Source: Microbacterium sp. ProA8
GTDB taxonomy: Bacteria; Actinomycetota; Actinomycetes; Actinomycetales; Microbacteriaceae
Reading direction: 5' to 3'
DNA: 64,000 bases
NCBI RefSeq assembly: GCF_039905635.1
Contig: NZ_CP157000.1
Coordinates: 744,001-808,000, forward strand
Part shown: positions 25,306 through 33,789 of the stretch, one piece after another
Position numbering within the stretch: position 1 is the first letter of the stretch
Layout of the letters: each line of letters starts with the position of its first letter
The notes under the pieces: model-generated
Seen by the model: only the letters and a program-made list of their open reading frames with translations
The model's database searches: none
What the model was told of the DNA's origin: nothing
Position numbers and translations under genes: made by a program

Positions 25306-25484
25306 AGGTGTCACGATCGGTGGGTTCCGCGGCGAGGTTGCGGCGTGTCGCGGCACCTGAAGCGTGCCCGGGCCTGTTCGGGTGTCACGAATGGCCGGCT
25401 CCCGCGCAGCGTTGCGGCGTGTCGTGACACCTCAACTCGCGCGCCGGAGCGGGCGCCGGGTGTTTGACACTTCTGCGCGACACC
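25306..25484. repeat. Tandem palindromic units in the divergent control region
   Basis: Two similar units (25306-25359 and 25379-25432, 73 nt apart) share GGTGTCACGA at one end and a TCG(T/C)G(A/G)CACCT end; unit 2 has perfect 10-bp terminal inverted repeats. The centre GGTTGCGGCGTGTCG is also conserved between them. A third inverted partial unit lies at about 25459-25484. These occupy much of the 412-nt gap between the spermidine synthase-like gene and the binding-protein gene; the rest contains a candidate -10 and leader. Confidence 0.7.
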
Positions 25485-25582
25485 ACCGCGGGTCGCTGCA
25501 CATAACGCTGAGGGTGCGGCATCCGTCACCGCCGAAACCGAATCGAGACACAGGTGTAACCGACGAGGACGTCCGGCCCGGG

Positions 25583-25588
25583 TAGCGT
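25583..25588 (+). promoter_or_regulatory. Candidate -10 for the peptide ABC operon
   Basis: TAGCGT lies in the context GGTAGCGTCGGAG. A start near 25595 would leave an untranslated leader of about 84 nt before the ATG at 25679. No good -35 is seen. Confidence 0.35.
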
Positions 25589-25678
25589 CGGAGCATCACA
25601 CCCCGCTGAGGGCTGCGCGCACCTCTGCTCCACGACGATGTGCAGCGGAGCCCACACGACATGGAAGGTGCACAGCAC

Positions 25679-27340
25679 ATGCTCCACACTGCGAGAAGGC
25701 GCTGGCTGACCGCCGCCGCCACGGTCGCCGTCGGTGCGGTCGTCCTGACCGCCTGCGCGAGCCAGCGCGAGGACGGCGGCGGCGACGACAACGCCTCGGG
25801 CGACGTCGACACGACGTTCGTGTTCGGCGCGTCCGGCGACCCGGCCAGCCTCGACCCCGCCTTCGCGAGCGACGGCGAGACGTTCCGCGTCGCGCGCCAG
25901 ATGTTCGAGGGCCTCGTCGGCACCGAGCCCGGCACCGCCGACCCGGCCCCGCTCCTCGCGAAGAGCTGGGAGCAGCCCGACGACACGACCTACGTCTTCA
26001 CGCTCGAAGAGGACGTGAAGTTCCACGACGGCACGGACTTCAACGCCGAGGCGGTCTGCTTCAACTTCGACCGCCAGAACGCCTTCACCGGCGTCGCGGC
26101 CTCGCAGAGCATGGCGTACTACTGGGGCGTCATCATGCGCGGCTTCGGCGAGGAGTCGATCTACGAGGGCTGCACGGCCGACGACGACTACCAGGTCACG
26201 ATCACGCTGAGGCAGCCGTTCGCCGGCTTCATCCCCGCGCTCTCGCTGCCCTCGTTCTCCATCCAGAGCCCGGCCGCACTCGAGGAGTACGGCGCCGACG
26301 AGATCGGCGGCACCGAGGAGGCGCCCGTCCAGAGCGAGTACGGCCAGGGACACCCCACCGGCACCGGCCCGTTCGTGTTCGAGTCGATCTCACCCGGCGA
26401 GCAGACGGTGCTCACTGCGAACCCCGACTACTGGGGCGAGCAGGGCGTCGTCGAAGAGGTCATCTTCCGCGTCATCGGCGACACGACGGCTCGCCGTCAG
26501 GCGCTCGAGGCCGGCAGCATCGACGGCTACGACCTCGTCGCGCCCGCCGACCTGCAGTCGCTGGAGGACGCGGGCTTCTCGCTCGTCAACCGCGACCCGT
26601 TCAACGTGCTGTACCTCGGCATGAACCAGGCCGCACCCGGCCTGTCGGACCCGAAGGTGCGCCAGGCGATCGCCCACGCGGTCGACAAGGACGCGCTCAT
26701 CACGCAGGTGCTCCCCGAGGGCACCGTCGCGGCGACGCAGTTCATGCCCGAGGCCGTCATCGGCTGGAACGAGGACGTCACGCAGTACGAGTACGACCCC
26801 GAGGCCGCCCAGGCGCTCCTGGCCGAGGCCGGCTACTCGGAGGCGAACCCGCTGACGATCACGTTCAACTACCCCGTGAACATCTCGCGGCCGTACATGC
26901 CCAACCCCGAGCAGATCTTCACCAACCTGCAGAGCCAGCTCGAGGCTGTCGGCATCGTGCTCAACCCGGTGACGAACGAGTGGGTCGAGTACCTCGACCT
27001 CATCCAGGGCGGCACGGAGCACGGCATCCACCTGCTCGGCTGGACCGGCGACTACAACGACCCCGACAACTTCGTGGGCACGTTCTTCGGTCTGCCGACC
27101 AACGAGTGGGGCTTCGACAACGCCGAGCTGTTCCAGGCGCTGACCGAGGCACGTGGTCTCGCGACCGAGGAGGAGCAGGAGTCCGCCTACGCCGCGATCA
27201 ACGAGCAGATCATGGAGTTCCTGCCGGGCGTGCCCCTCGCGCACCCGGTGCCGACCCTCGCGTTCGACGCGCGTGTCACGTCCTACCCGGCCAGCCCGGT
27301 GCAGGACGAGGTGTACAACCTGGTGGAACTCAGCGAGTGA
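25679..27340 (+). CDS. Family 5 (peptide/nickel-type) ABC transporter substrate-binding lipoprotein
   Basis: The 553-aa protein begins MLHTARRRWLTAAATVAVGA with lipobox LTAC and is cleaved to a surface lipoprotein. SBP family 5 features include GDPASLDPAFASDGETFRVA, DVKFHDGTDFNAEAVCFNFD and GTGPFVFES. Family members bind di- or oligopeptides, nickel or opines; the 5-oxoprolinase genes nearby hint at peptides or glutamate-derived compounds, but that is inference. I chose the ATG at 25679 because GGAAGG lies 10 nt upstream and the signal peptide begins directly there. It heads an operon with two permease genes. Confidence 0.94.
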   Translation: MLHTARRRWLTAAATVAVGAVVLTACASQREDGGGDDNASGDVDTTFVFGASGDPASLDPAFASDGETFRVARQMFEGLVGTEPGTADPAPLLAKSWEQPDDTTYVFTLEEDVKFHDGTDFNAEAVCFNFDRQNAFTGVAASQSMAYYWGVIMRGFGEESIYEGCTADDDYQVTITLRQPFAGFIPALSLPSFSIQSPAALEEYGADEIGGTEEAPVQSEYGQGHPTGTGPFVFESISPGEQTVLTANPDYWGEQGVVEEVIFRVIGDTTARRQALEAGSIDGYDLVAPADLQSLEDAGFSLVNRDPFNVLYLGMNQAAPGLSDPKVRQAIAHAVDKDALITQVLPEGTVAATQFMPEAVIGWNEDVTQYEYDPEAAQALLAEAGYSEANPLTITFNYPVNISRPYMPNPEQIFTNLQSQLEAVGIVLNPVTNEWVEYLDLIQGGTEHGIHLLGWTGDYNDPDNFVGTFFGLPTNEWGFDNAELFQALTEARGLATEEEQESAYAAINEQIMEFLPGVPLAHPVPTLAFDARVTSYPASPVQDEVYNLVELSE

Positions 27341-27347
27341 CGCCGTG

Positions 27348-27394
27348 ACCGGATGCCCCGCCCCGGCGACGCCCGCCGGGACGGGGCATCCGGT
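27348..27394 (+). terminator. Intercistronic hairpin after the binding-protein gene
   Basis: ACCGGATGCCCCG pairs exactly with CGGGGCATCCGGT, with further pairing (CCGGCG/CGCCGG) inside. It is followed by TCCCCCC rather than T's. It probably attenuates read-through and stabilises the binding-protein mRNA relative to the permeases. Confidence 0.6.
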
Positions 27395-27448
27395 TCCCCC
27401 CGTCTGCTCGCCCGCGACCGTCGGTCGCCGTTCCCCGGAGATTCCCAC

Positions 27449-28453
27449 GTGCTACGCACCATCGGCAGGCGCCTCCTCCTGCTCGTCCCGACCCTGTTCG
27501 GGCTGACCCTTCTGCTGTTCTTCTGGGTGCGCGCCCTGCCCGGTGGGCCCGCCGTCGCCCTCCTCGGCGAACGCGCGACGCCGGAGCGCGTCGCCGAGAT
27601 CAACGAGCTGTACGGCTTCAACGAGCCGCTGATCGCCCAGTACTTCACCTGGCTCGGGCAGCTGCTGCAGGGAAACTTCGGCGTCTCGATCCAGACCCAG
27701 CGGCCCGTGACGGAGGAGTTCCTCCGCCGCTTCCCCGCGACGCTCGAGCTGACCTTCTTCGCGATCATCCTCGCCGTGGGCCTCGGCATCACGATCGGCT
27801 ACTGGGCCGCACGCCGGCAGGGCAAGCCCGCCGATCACTTCGCCGTCTTCGCCAGCCTCATCGGCATCACGATCCCGGTGTTCTTCCTCGGCGTGATCCT
27901 CAAGTGGATCTTCGCGGTCCAGCTCGGATGGCTCCCGTCGGACGGTCGCCAGGATCCTCGGCTGGACGCCACCCACTACACGAACTTCTATGTCTTCGAC
28001 GGCATCATCACGGGGGAATGGGATGCCGCGTGGGACGCATTCCTGCACCTCGTCCTCCCCGGCATCGCGCTGGCGACGATCCCCCTCGCGATCATCACGC
28101 GCATCACCCGCGCCTCGGTGCTGGAGGTCCAGAACTCGGACTACGTGCGGACCGGCATGGCGAAGGGCATCTCGCGCGGCACCATCCGGGGCCGGTTCAT
28201 CCTGCGCAACTCCCTGCTGCCGGTCGTGACGACCATCGGCCTCCAGTTCGGTCTGCTGCTGTCGGGCGCGATCCTCACCGAGTCGGTGTTCGCGTACCCC
28301 GGCATCGGATCCTTCCTGTCGCGCGCGATCTTCACGCGCGACTACCCGGTGCTGCAGGGGTTCATCCTCTTCATCGCCGTCATCTACGCGCTCATCAACC
28401 TCGCGGTGGACGTGTCGTACAGCTTCATCGACCCGAGAGTGCGGGTGCAGTGA
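27449..28453 (+). CDS. ABC transporter permease (DppB/OppB family)
   Basis: The 334-aa permease begins LRTIGRRLLLLVPTLFGLTL and has about six membrane helices; the start HxGxRxxx-type N-terminus and the cytoplasmic EAA loop (ISRGTIRGRFILRNSLLP, about residues 241-258) are typical of DppB. GTG at 27449 is preceded by CGGAG with 7-nt spacing; longer upstream frames are Pro/Arg-rich and noncoding in character. It forms the channel with the DppC-type permease downstream. Confidence 0.94.
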   Translation: MLRTIGRRLLLLVPTLFGLTLLLFFWVRALPGGPAVALLGERATPERVAEINELYGFNEPLIAQYFTWLGQLLQGNFGVSIQTQRPVTEEFLRRFPATLELTFFAIILAVGLGITIGYWAARRQGKPADHFAVFASLIGITIPVFFLGVILKWIFAVQLGWLPSDGRQDPRLDATHYTNFYVFDGIITGEWDAAWDAFLHLVLPGIALATIPLAIITRITRASVLEVQNSDYVRTGMAKGISRGTIRGRFILRNSLLPVVTTIGLQFGLLLSGAILTESVFAYPGIGSFLSRAIFTRDYPVLQGFILFIAVIYALINLAVDVSYSFIDPRVRVQ

Positions 28454-28500
28454 TGGCGCCGGCACAGCTCATCAGCGACAGCCTCGGAGGTGCGGCATGA
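28453..28500 (+). CDS. Possible 15-codon coupling micro-ORF
   Basis: ATG at 28453 overlaps the DppB stop (TGATG) and its TGA at 28498-28500 overlaps the DppC start (ATGA); it would encode MAPAQLISDSLGGAA. It bridges the otherwise untranslated gap, and its end contains the GGAGG used by dppC. It may simply be chance. Confidence 0.25.
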   Translation: MAPAQLISDSLGGAA

Positions 28501-29459
28501 CATCCGCGATGCTTCCCCCCGCCCCGAGCGGCGGACCCGTCGACGACACGGCCATCGAAGACAGGGAGCTGCTCGCCGCGAAGACCCGCGGCGGGGGCTT
28601 CTGGCGCGACGTCTTCCGGCGACTGCGCCGCAACCCGAGTGCCTGGGTCGGCGCCGTCATCATCGCGATCTTCGTGCTCGTCGCGATCTTCGCCCCGTGG
28701 CTGGCGCCCTACGGCCCCGAGGAGCTGCCGGGTCAGAAGTACATCACCCCGGGGCACATCCCCGGCCCGGGCGAGATCCCCGGCTTCCCCCTGGGTCTCG
28801 ACCGCTTCGGCGGCGACATGCTCTCCAAGCTCATCTGGGGTGCGCGTGCATCCCTCGTCATCGGCATCGTGTCGACGCTCGTCGGTCTCGTCGGCGGCAT
28901 GATCCTCGGACTGGTCGCCGCCACCTTCGGCGGCTGGGTCGACACGGCGATCATGCGCTTCGTCGACATCCTCCTGTCGGTGCCGTCGCTGCTGCTCGCG
29001 GTCTCGATCGCGGCGCTCATGGGCCAGACACCGCTCGCGATCATGATCGCCATCGGTGCGGCGCAGGTGCCGATCTTCGCGCGCCTGCTGCGCGCGTCGA
29101 TGCTCCAGCAGAGATCGAGCGACTACGTGCTGTCGGCGGCGACGCTCGGCCTCGGCCGCGGGCGCATCACCATGAGCCACGTGCTCCCGAACGCCGTCGG
29201 CCCCGTCATCGTGCAGGCGACGCTGTCACTTGCGACGGCCGTCATCGAAGCCGCGGGCCTGTCATACCTCGGCCTCGGCGGCGGCGTGCCGCAGACCGCC
29301 GAATGGGGCCGCATGCTCACCTACGCGCAGCTGGAGCTGTCCGTCAATCCGTGGATCGCGATCCTCCCGGGCATCTGCATCACCATCACGGCGCTGGGCT
29401 TCACGCTGCTGGGCGAAGCCCTGCGCGAGGCGATGGACCCACGCACCCGCGCCCGCTGA
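28497..29459 (+). CDS. ABC transporter permease (DppC/OppC family)
   Basis: The 320-aa permease has a cytoplasmic N-terminal tail (about 45 residues), first helix VGAVIIAIFVLVAIFAPWLA, the OppC_N-type PLGLDRFGGDMLSKLIWGAR stretch in place of the usual LGTDxxGRD, and five further helices with an EAA loop (AATLGLGRGRITMSHVLPNA). It pairs with the DppB-type permease. The ATG at 28497 has GGAGG 6 nt upstream. It is the last gene of the rightward transporter operon and ends at a repeat hairpin opposing the ATPase gene. Confidence 0.94.
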   Translation: MTSAMLPPAPSGGPVDDTAIEDRELLAAKTRGGGFWRDVFRRLRRNPSAWVGAVIIAIFVLVAIFAPWLAPYGPEELPGQKYITPGHIPGPGEIPGFPLGLDRFGGDMLSKLIWGARASLVIGIVSTLVGLVGGMILGLVAATFGGWVDTAIMRFVDILLSVPSLLLAVSIAALMGQTPLAIMIAIGAAQVPIFARLLRASMLQQRSSDYVLSAATLGLGRGRITMSHVLPNAVGPVIVQATLSLATAVIEAAGLSYLGLGGGVPQTAEWGRMLTYAQLELSVNPWIAILPGICITITALGFTLLGEALREAMDPRTRAR

Positions 29460-29514
29460 CCCTTCGGCCAGGCTCAGGGACCGGCGCACCCGGTCGCTGA
29501 GCCTGTCGAAACGC
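29460..29514. terminator. Bidirectional hairpin built from two short repeats
   Basis: CAGGCTCAGGGACCGG (copy on 29460-29484) and CGGTCGCTGAGCCTGTCG (copy on 29491-29514) face each other over a 6-nt loop, directly between the convergent dppC-like and ATPase stop codons. It is both a member of the short repeat family and a plausible two-way terminator. Confidence 0.65.
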
Positions 29515-29518
29515 GCGG

Positions 29519-31285
29519 TCAGACGGCGATGTCGAGCTCGTTGCCGGGGATCGACGCCAGCAGGCGCCGCGTGTACGGGTCGCGGGCGTTGGTGAAGATC
29601 TCCTCGGAGGATGCCGCCTCCACGAGCTGCCCGTCCTTCATGACGCAGACGTAGTCGCTGATGAGGCGCACCACCGCGAGGTCGTGCGAGATGAAGAGGT
29701 AGCTCAGGCCGTACTCGCGCTGCAGGTCGCGCAGGAGCGTCAGCACCTGATCCTGCACCAGCACGTCGAGCGCCGACACCGGCTCGTCGCACACGATGAG
29801 GTCGGGTGAGAGCGCGAGGGCGCGCGCGATCGCGACGCGCTGGCGCTGACCGCCCGACAGCTCCGAGGGGTAGCGGCGCAGCATCGACTCCGGCAGCGCC
29901 ACGTCGTCGAGCAGCTGGCGCACGCGCGCCGCGCGCTCCTTGGACGATCCGCGCTTGTAGAAGTCGAGCGGCTCGGAGATGATCCGCTCGATCGAGAACA
30001 TGGGGTTCAGCGAGGAGTACGGGTCCTGGAAGATGGGCTGGACGCGCTGGCGGAACTGCTTGAGGTCCGCACCCTTGAGGGCCGCGACATCCTGCCCGTC
30101 GAAGCGGATGGACCCGCTCGTGGGCTCGTACACCCGGAGCATCATGCGCGCCGTGGTGGTCTTGCCCGATCCCGACTCGCCGACGATCGCGACCGTCTCA
30201 CCGCGCGGGATGGCGAACGACACGTCCTGCACGGCGGCGAAGTCCTCCTTGCTGCCGCGCACCTTGAAGATCTTGGTCAGGCCCTCGACCTCCACGATGT
30301 GGTCGGGAGCGGATGCCTCGGCCTCAGGCCCTTCCGCAGCGGCGGTGTCACCCGGGCGCTCGGACGGCGTCGGTTCGACGATCTGCGCGGCGGGGGCGAT
30401 GTCGGGCTGCGCCGTCGCCGGCGCTCCGGGACGGAAGACCTCGGGGCGCAGCCGCACCGCCGCGACCGACGGCGCCGCCTTCACCAGGGCCTGCGTGTAC
30501 GGATGCTGCGGGTCCTCGAGGATCTGCCGCGCCGGCCCCTGCTCGACGATGCGTCCGCGGTTCATCACCACGACGCGCGACGCGCGCTCGGCGGCGAGCC
30601 CGAGGTCGTGCGTGATGAGCATGACCGCGGTGCCGCGCTCGCTCGTCATGCGGTCGAGCTGATCGAGGATGGTCTTCTGCACCGTCACGTCGAGGGCGCT
30701 CGTGGGCTCGTCGGCGATGAGCAGCTTCGGGTCGCACGCGAGCCCGATCGCGATGAGCGCGCGCTGGCGCATGCCGCCCGAGAACTCGTGCGGGTACTGC
30801 TTGGCCCGCTCCTCGGCGTTCGGAAGGCCCGCGGCGGCGAGGGTCTCGACGACCTTGCGGTCGACATCCCTGCGGGTGGCGAGGCCGTGCGCGAGGAGCG
30901 TCTCGGCGATCTGCGTGCCGATCTTGGCGACCGGGTTGAGGTTCGACATCGGGTCCTGCGGGACGAGGCCGATGGAGCGGCCGCGGATCGTGCGCAGCAC
31001 GCTCTCCGGCGCGCCGACCAGGTCCTCGCCCTCGAACAGGATGCTGCCCCGGGTGACCTTGCCGTTGCCGGGCAGCAGCCCGATCACGGCCATCGCGGTG
31101 GTCGACTTGCCCGAGCCGGACTCGCCCACGATCGCCAGCGTCTCGCCTGCGACGAGGTCGAGGTCGACCGCTTCGACGGCGTGCACCGGACCGTCGATGG
31201 TCTGGAACTCGACGGCGACGTCTCGCACCTGAAGCAGCGGCGCCCCGGCCGCGGGACGTTCATGGGTTCGGGCCATGGGCTCCAT
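29519..31285 (-). CDS. Fused dual ATP-binding protein of a peptide ABC transporter (DppD-DppF type)
   Basis: The 588-aa protein holds two complete ATPase domains. Each has Walker A GESGSGK(S/T)TT (near residues 55 and 368), signature FSGGMRQRALIAIGLA or LSGGQRQRVAIARALA, and Walker B. Both end with oligopeptide-transporter C-terminal regions (HPYTQALVKAAP and DPYTRRLLASIPG). A Pro/Ala/Glu-rich linker of about 60 residues joins them. It supplies both ATPases for the importer at 25.7-29.5 kb, yet is transcribed in the opposite, convergent direction. Start choice between the ATG codons at 31285 and 31276 is uncertain. Confidence 0.93.
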   Translation of the reverse strand: MEPMARTHERPAAGAPLLQVRDVAVEFQTIDGPVHAVEAVDLDLVAGETLAIVGESGSGKSTTAMAVIGLLPGNGKVTRGSILFEGEDLVGAPESVLRTIRGRSIGLVPQDPMSNLNPVAKIGTQIAETLLAHGLATRRDVDRKVVETLAAAGLPNAEERAKQYPHEFSGGMRQRALIAIGLACDPKLLIADEPTSALDVTVQKTILDQLDRMTSERGTAVMLITHDLGLAAERASRVVVMNRGRIVEQGPARQILEDPQHPYTQALVKAAPSVAAVRLRPEVFRPGAPATAQPDIAPAAQIVEPTPSERPGDTAAAEGPEAEASAPDHIVEVEGLTKIFKVRGSKEDFAAVQDVSFAIPRGETVAIVGESGSGKTTTARMMLRVYEPTSGSIRFDGQDVAALKGADLKQFRQRVQPIFQDPYSSLNPMFSIERIISEPLDFYKRGSSKERAARVRQLLDDVALPESMLRRYPSELSGGQRQRVAIARALALSPDLIVCDEPVSALDVLVQDQVLTLLRDLQREYGLSYLFISHDLAVVRLISDYVCVMKDGQLVEAASSEEIFTNARDPYTRRLLASIPGNELDIAV

Positions 31286-31368
31286 CCTGCCTCGCGCCGT
31301 CTTCCGGCGCACCCGTCCCCGCCCAGCCTTTACTCATCCGTAACGCGTGGACGGGCGCGCGCCGGGCG

Positions 31369-31374
31369 TAGCGT
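31369..31374 (+). promoter_or_regulatory. -10 element, leaderless pxpA
   Basis: TAGCGT ends 7 nt before the GTG at 31382. The 96-nt region to the ATPase start is a divergent promoter. Confidence 0.5.
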
Positions 31375-31381
31375 GGGATCC

Positions 31382-32137
31382 GTGACGGCGATCGACCTCA
31401 ACGCGGACCTCGGCGAGACCGTCGACGGGATGCCGACGGCCGACGACGAGGCGATGTTCGCGGTGATCTCGAGCGCGAGCATCGCGTGCGGCGGGCACGC
31501 GGGCGACGCGGCGTCGATGCGCGAAGCCGTGGACCGGGCCGAGCGATTCGGTGTCGCCATGGGTGCCCATCCGTCCTATCCCGATCGCGGGAGCTTCGGT
31601 CGGGTGGCGGTCGTGATGGAGGCGCCCGCTCTGGCCGAGACCGTCGGGCAGCAGCTCGACCGGCTTCATCTCGCGGGCGCCGACGTGCGCTACGTCAAGC
31701 CGCACGGCGCGCTCTACCACGCGGTGATCAGCGACCGGGAGCAGGCGGATGCCGTCGCCCGCGCCGTCGCCGGATTCTCGGAGAAGCTCGGCCGACCGTT
31801 GCCGATGCTGGGCCTTCCCGGCGAGATCGCGGCGGCGGCGGCATCCGTCGGTCTGCCGTTCGTGCACGAGGCGTTCCTGGACCGCGGCTACCTGCCCGAC
31901 GGCTCGCTCGTGCCGCGCGGCCGGCCCGAGGCGCTGCTCGACGACCCGCAGCTCGTCGCCGCGCGAGCGGTGCGGCTCGCGCGAGAGGGTGTCGTCGAGG
32001 CGATCGACGGGACGCTCCTGCCGGCCGATGCCGCCTCGCTGTGCGTGCACGGCGACTCGCCCGCGGCCGTGGCGATGGCCCGCGCGGTGCGCGCGGCTCT
32101 CGACGACGCCCAGGTCGAGGTGCGGGCGCCGTGGTGA
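31382..32137 (+). CDS. pxpA: 5-oxoprolinase subunit A (LamB/YcsF family)
   Basis: The 251-aa protein has the PxpA hallmarks DLNADLGETVDGMPTADDEA at its N-terminus, SIACGGHAGD (about 38-47), GAHPSYPDRGSFGR and YVKPHGALYH. With PxpB and PxpC it opens 5-oxoproline (pyroglutamate) to glutamate using ATP. The GTG start lies 7 nt after a TAGCGT -10 element, so the mRNA is likely leaderless. It is 46 nt upstream of the fused pxpB-pxpC gene, and the three activities are therefore co-encoded. Confidence 0.94.
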   Translation: MTAIDLNADLGETVDGMPTADDEAMFAVISSASIACGGHAGDAASMREAVDRAERFGVAMGAHPSYPDRGSFGRVAVVMEAPALAETVGQQLDRLHLAGADVRYVKPHGALYHAVISDREQADAVARAVAGFSEKLGRPLPMLGLPGEIAAAAASVGLPFVHEAFLDRGYLPDGSLVPRGRPEALLDDPQLVAARAVRLAREGVVEAIDGTLLPADAASLCVHGDSPAAVAMARAVRAALDDAQVEVRAPW

Positions 32138-32183
32138 GCGTGCGGCGCCCGCTCCGTGGCGCGGGGAGCACGAGGCGGGCAGC

Positions 32184-33776
32184 GTGGTGAGTCCGCGCGT
32201 GCGGCCGATGGGGGAGCGGGCGTTCCTCCTCGAGGTCGGGGCGCTCGGTGAGGTGCTGCCGCTGCACGCCGCGCTCGCAGCCACCCGGCCCGACGGTGTG
32301 GTCGACATCGTCCCCGCGGCGCGGACCGTGCTGGTGCGCGTCGACACCCGGCGACTGCCGCTGGCCGCCGCCCGCGCGTGGGCCCTCGGCGCCGCGGAAG
32401 GCGCCGAGCCTGGGGGCGGTGACGCCGGCGCACTGGTCGAGCTCGACATCGCGTACGACGGAGCGGATCTCGCCGAGACCGCCGACCTGCTCGGCACCAG
32501 CGCCGAAGAGCTGGTGCGACGTCACGTCGTGGCGGAGTGGCGCGTGGCCTTCACCGGCTTCGCACCGGGCTTCGGTTACCTCGTGAGCGACGACTGGCCC
32601 TTCGACGTCCCTCGCCTGGACTCGCCCCGCACCCGCGTGCCGGCGGGCGCGGTGGGACTGGCCGGCGGCTTCTCGGGCGCCTACCCGCGCGAGACCCCGG
32701 GCGGCTGGCGGCTCATCGGCACGACCGCCGCGCGGCTGTTCGATCCGGATGCCGCGTCCCCGGCGCTGCTCGCACCCGGCACGCGCGTCCGCTTCCGTCC
32801 TGTGGCCGCGCGGCCGTCGGGCGATGTCGCCGGGGGAGGTGCGACGGCGCCGGACACCGGTGCGCCGGCGACGGCGGTCGACCTCGAGAGCGGGGCGGAA
32901 CCGGCCCGCGGCATCCGCATCGTCGAACCGGGGCTCCTCGCCACGCTGCAGGATCTGGGGCGCGAGGGCGCGGCATCCGTCGGCGTCGCCGTGTCCGGGG
33001 CCCTCGACCGCGGCGCCCTGCGCACGGCGAACCGCCTGCTCGGCAACCCCGAGGGCGCGGCCGCCATCGAGGTGACGATGGGAGGCCTCCGGGCCGTCGC
33101 GCAGGACGACCTGTGGGTCGCGGTGACGGGTGCGTGGGGCGCGGTGCGCATCGACGGCCGCGACGCCGACCCCTATGCGGCGCACGCGTGGCCCGCGGGC
33201 GCCGAGCTGCAGCTGGACTGGTTCGCCCACGGCGCCCGCGCCTACGTCGCCGTGCGCGGCGGGCTCGACGGACCCCCGGCTCTCGGGTCGCGGGCGACCG
33301 ACCTGCTCGCCGGCCTCGGACCGGCGGCGCTGCGCGCGGGCGACGTCGTCGGCATCCGCGACGACGTGGTCGAGCCGATCCCGGTCGCGCCGCCCGCGGC
33401 GTGGGGTGCGCCGCACGACGAGGAGCTCGAGCTCGAACTCGCCCCCGGACCGCGCGCCGACTGGTTCACACCGGCGGCGCTGACGACGCTGTACGACACC
33501 GTGTGGACCGTCTCGAACCATGCCGATCGTGTCGGCGCCCGACTCGAGGGGCCCTCCCTCACCCGTTCGCGCGACGGCGAGCTCGCCAGCGAGGGCATGG
33601 TCCCGGGCGCCCTGCAGGTGCCGCCCAGCGGCCGGCCCACGATCCTCCTCGCCGATGGACCGGTGACGGGCGGCTACCCCGTGATCGCGGTGGTGACGGA
33701 TGCCGGGCTCGACCTGGTCGCGCAGGCCAGGCCGGGCACCCGCATCCGCTTCCGGCACGCCCGCGCGTCGGCGTGA
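32184..33776 (+). CDS. Fused 5-oxoprolinase subunits B and C (KipI-KipA)
   Basis: The 530-aa protein joins a PxpB/KipI domain (about residues 5-205, including GFAPGFGYLVSDDW and GLAGGFSGAYPRETPGGWRLIG) to a PxpC/KipA domain (about 235-525, starting RIVEPGLLATLQDLGREG and including AALRTANRLLGN-like and VSNHADRVGARLEG stretches), linked by an acidic/Ala-rich stretch. In most bacteria these are separate genes; the fusion fixes the two subunits in one chain. GAGG lies 8 nt before the GTG at 32184, and a GTG follows directly at 32187. It is convergent with the caspase gene, with 13 nt between stops. Confidence 0.92.
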   Translation: MVSPRVRPMGERAFLLEVGALGEVLPLHAALAATRPDGVVDIVPAARTVLVRVDTRRLPLAAARAWALGAAEGAEPGGGDAGALVELDIAYDGADLAETADLLGTSAEELVRRHVVAEWRVAFTGFAPGFGYLVSDDWPFDVPRLDSPRTRVPAGAVGLAGGFSGAYPRETPGGWRLIGTTAARLFDPDAASPALLAPGTRVRFRPVAARPSGDVAGGGATAPDTGAPATAVDLESGAEPARGIRIVEPGLLATLQDLGREGAASVGVAVSGALDRGALRTANRLLGNPEGAAAIEVTMGGLRAVAQDDLWVAVTGAWGAVRIDGRDADPYAAHAWPAGAELQLDWFAHGARAYVAVRGGLDGPPALGSRATDLLAGLGPAALRAGDVVGIRDDVVEPIPVAPPAAWGAPHDEELELELAPGPRADWFTPAALTTLYDTVWTVSNHADRVGARLEGPSLTRSRDGELASEGMVPGALQVPPSGRPTILLADGPVTGGYPVIAVVTDAGLDLVAQARPGTRIRFRHARASA

Positions 33777-33789
33777 CGGCGCCCGGCAC

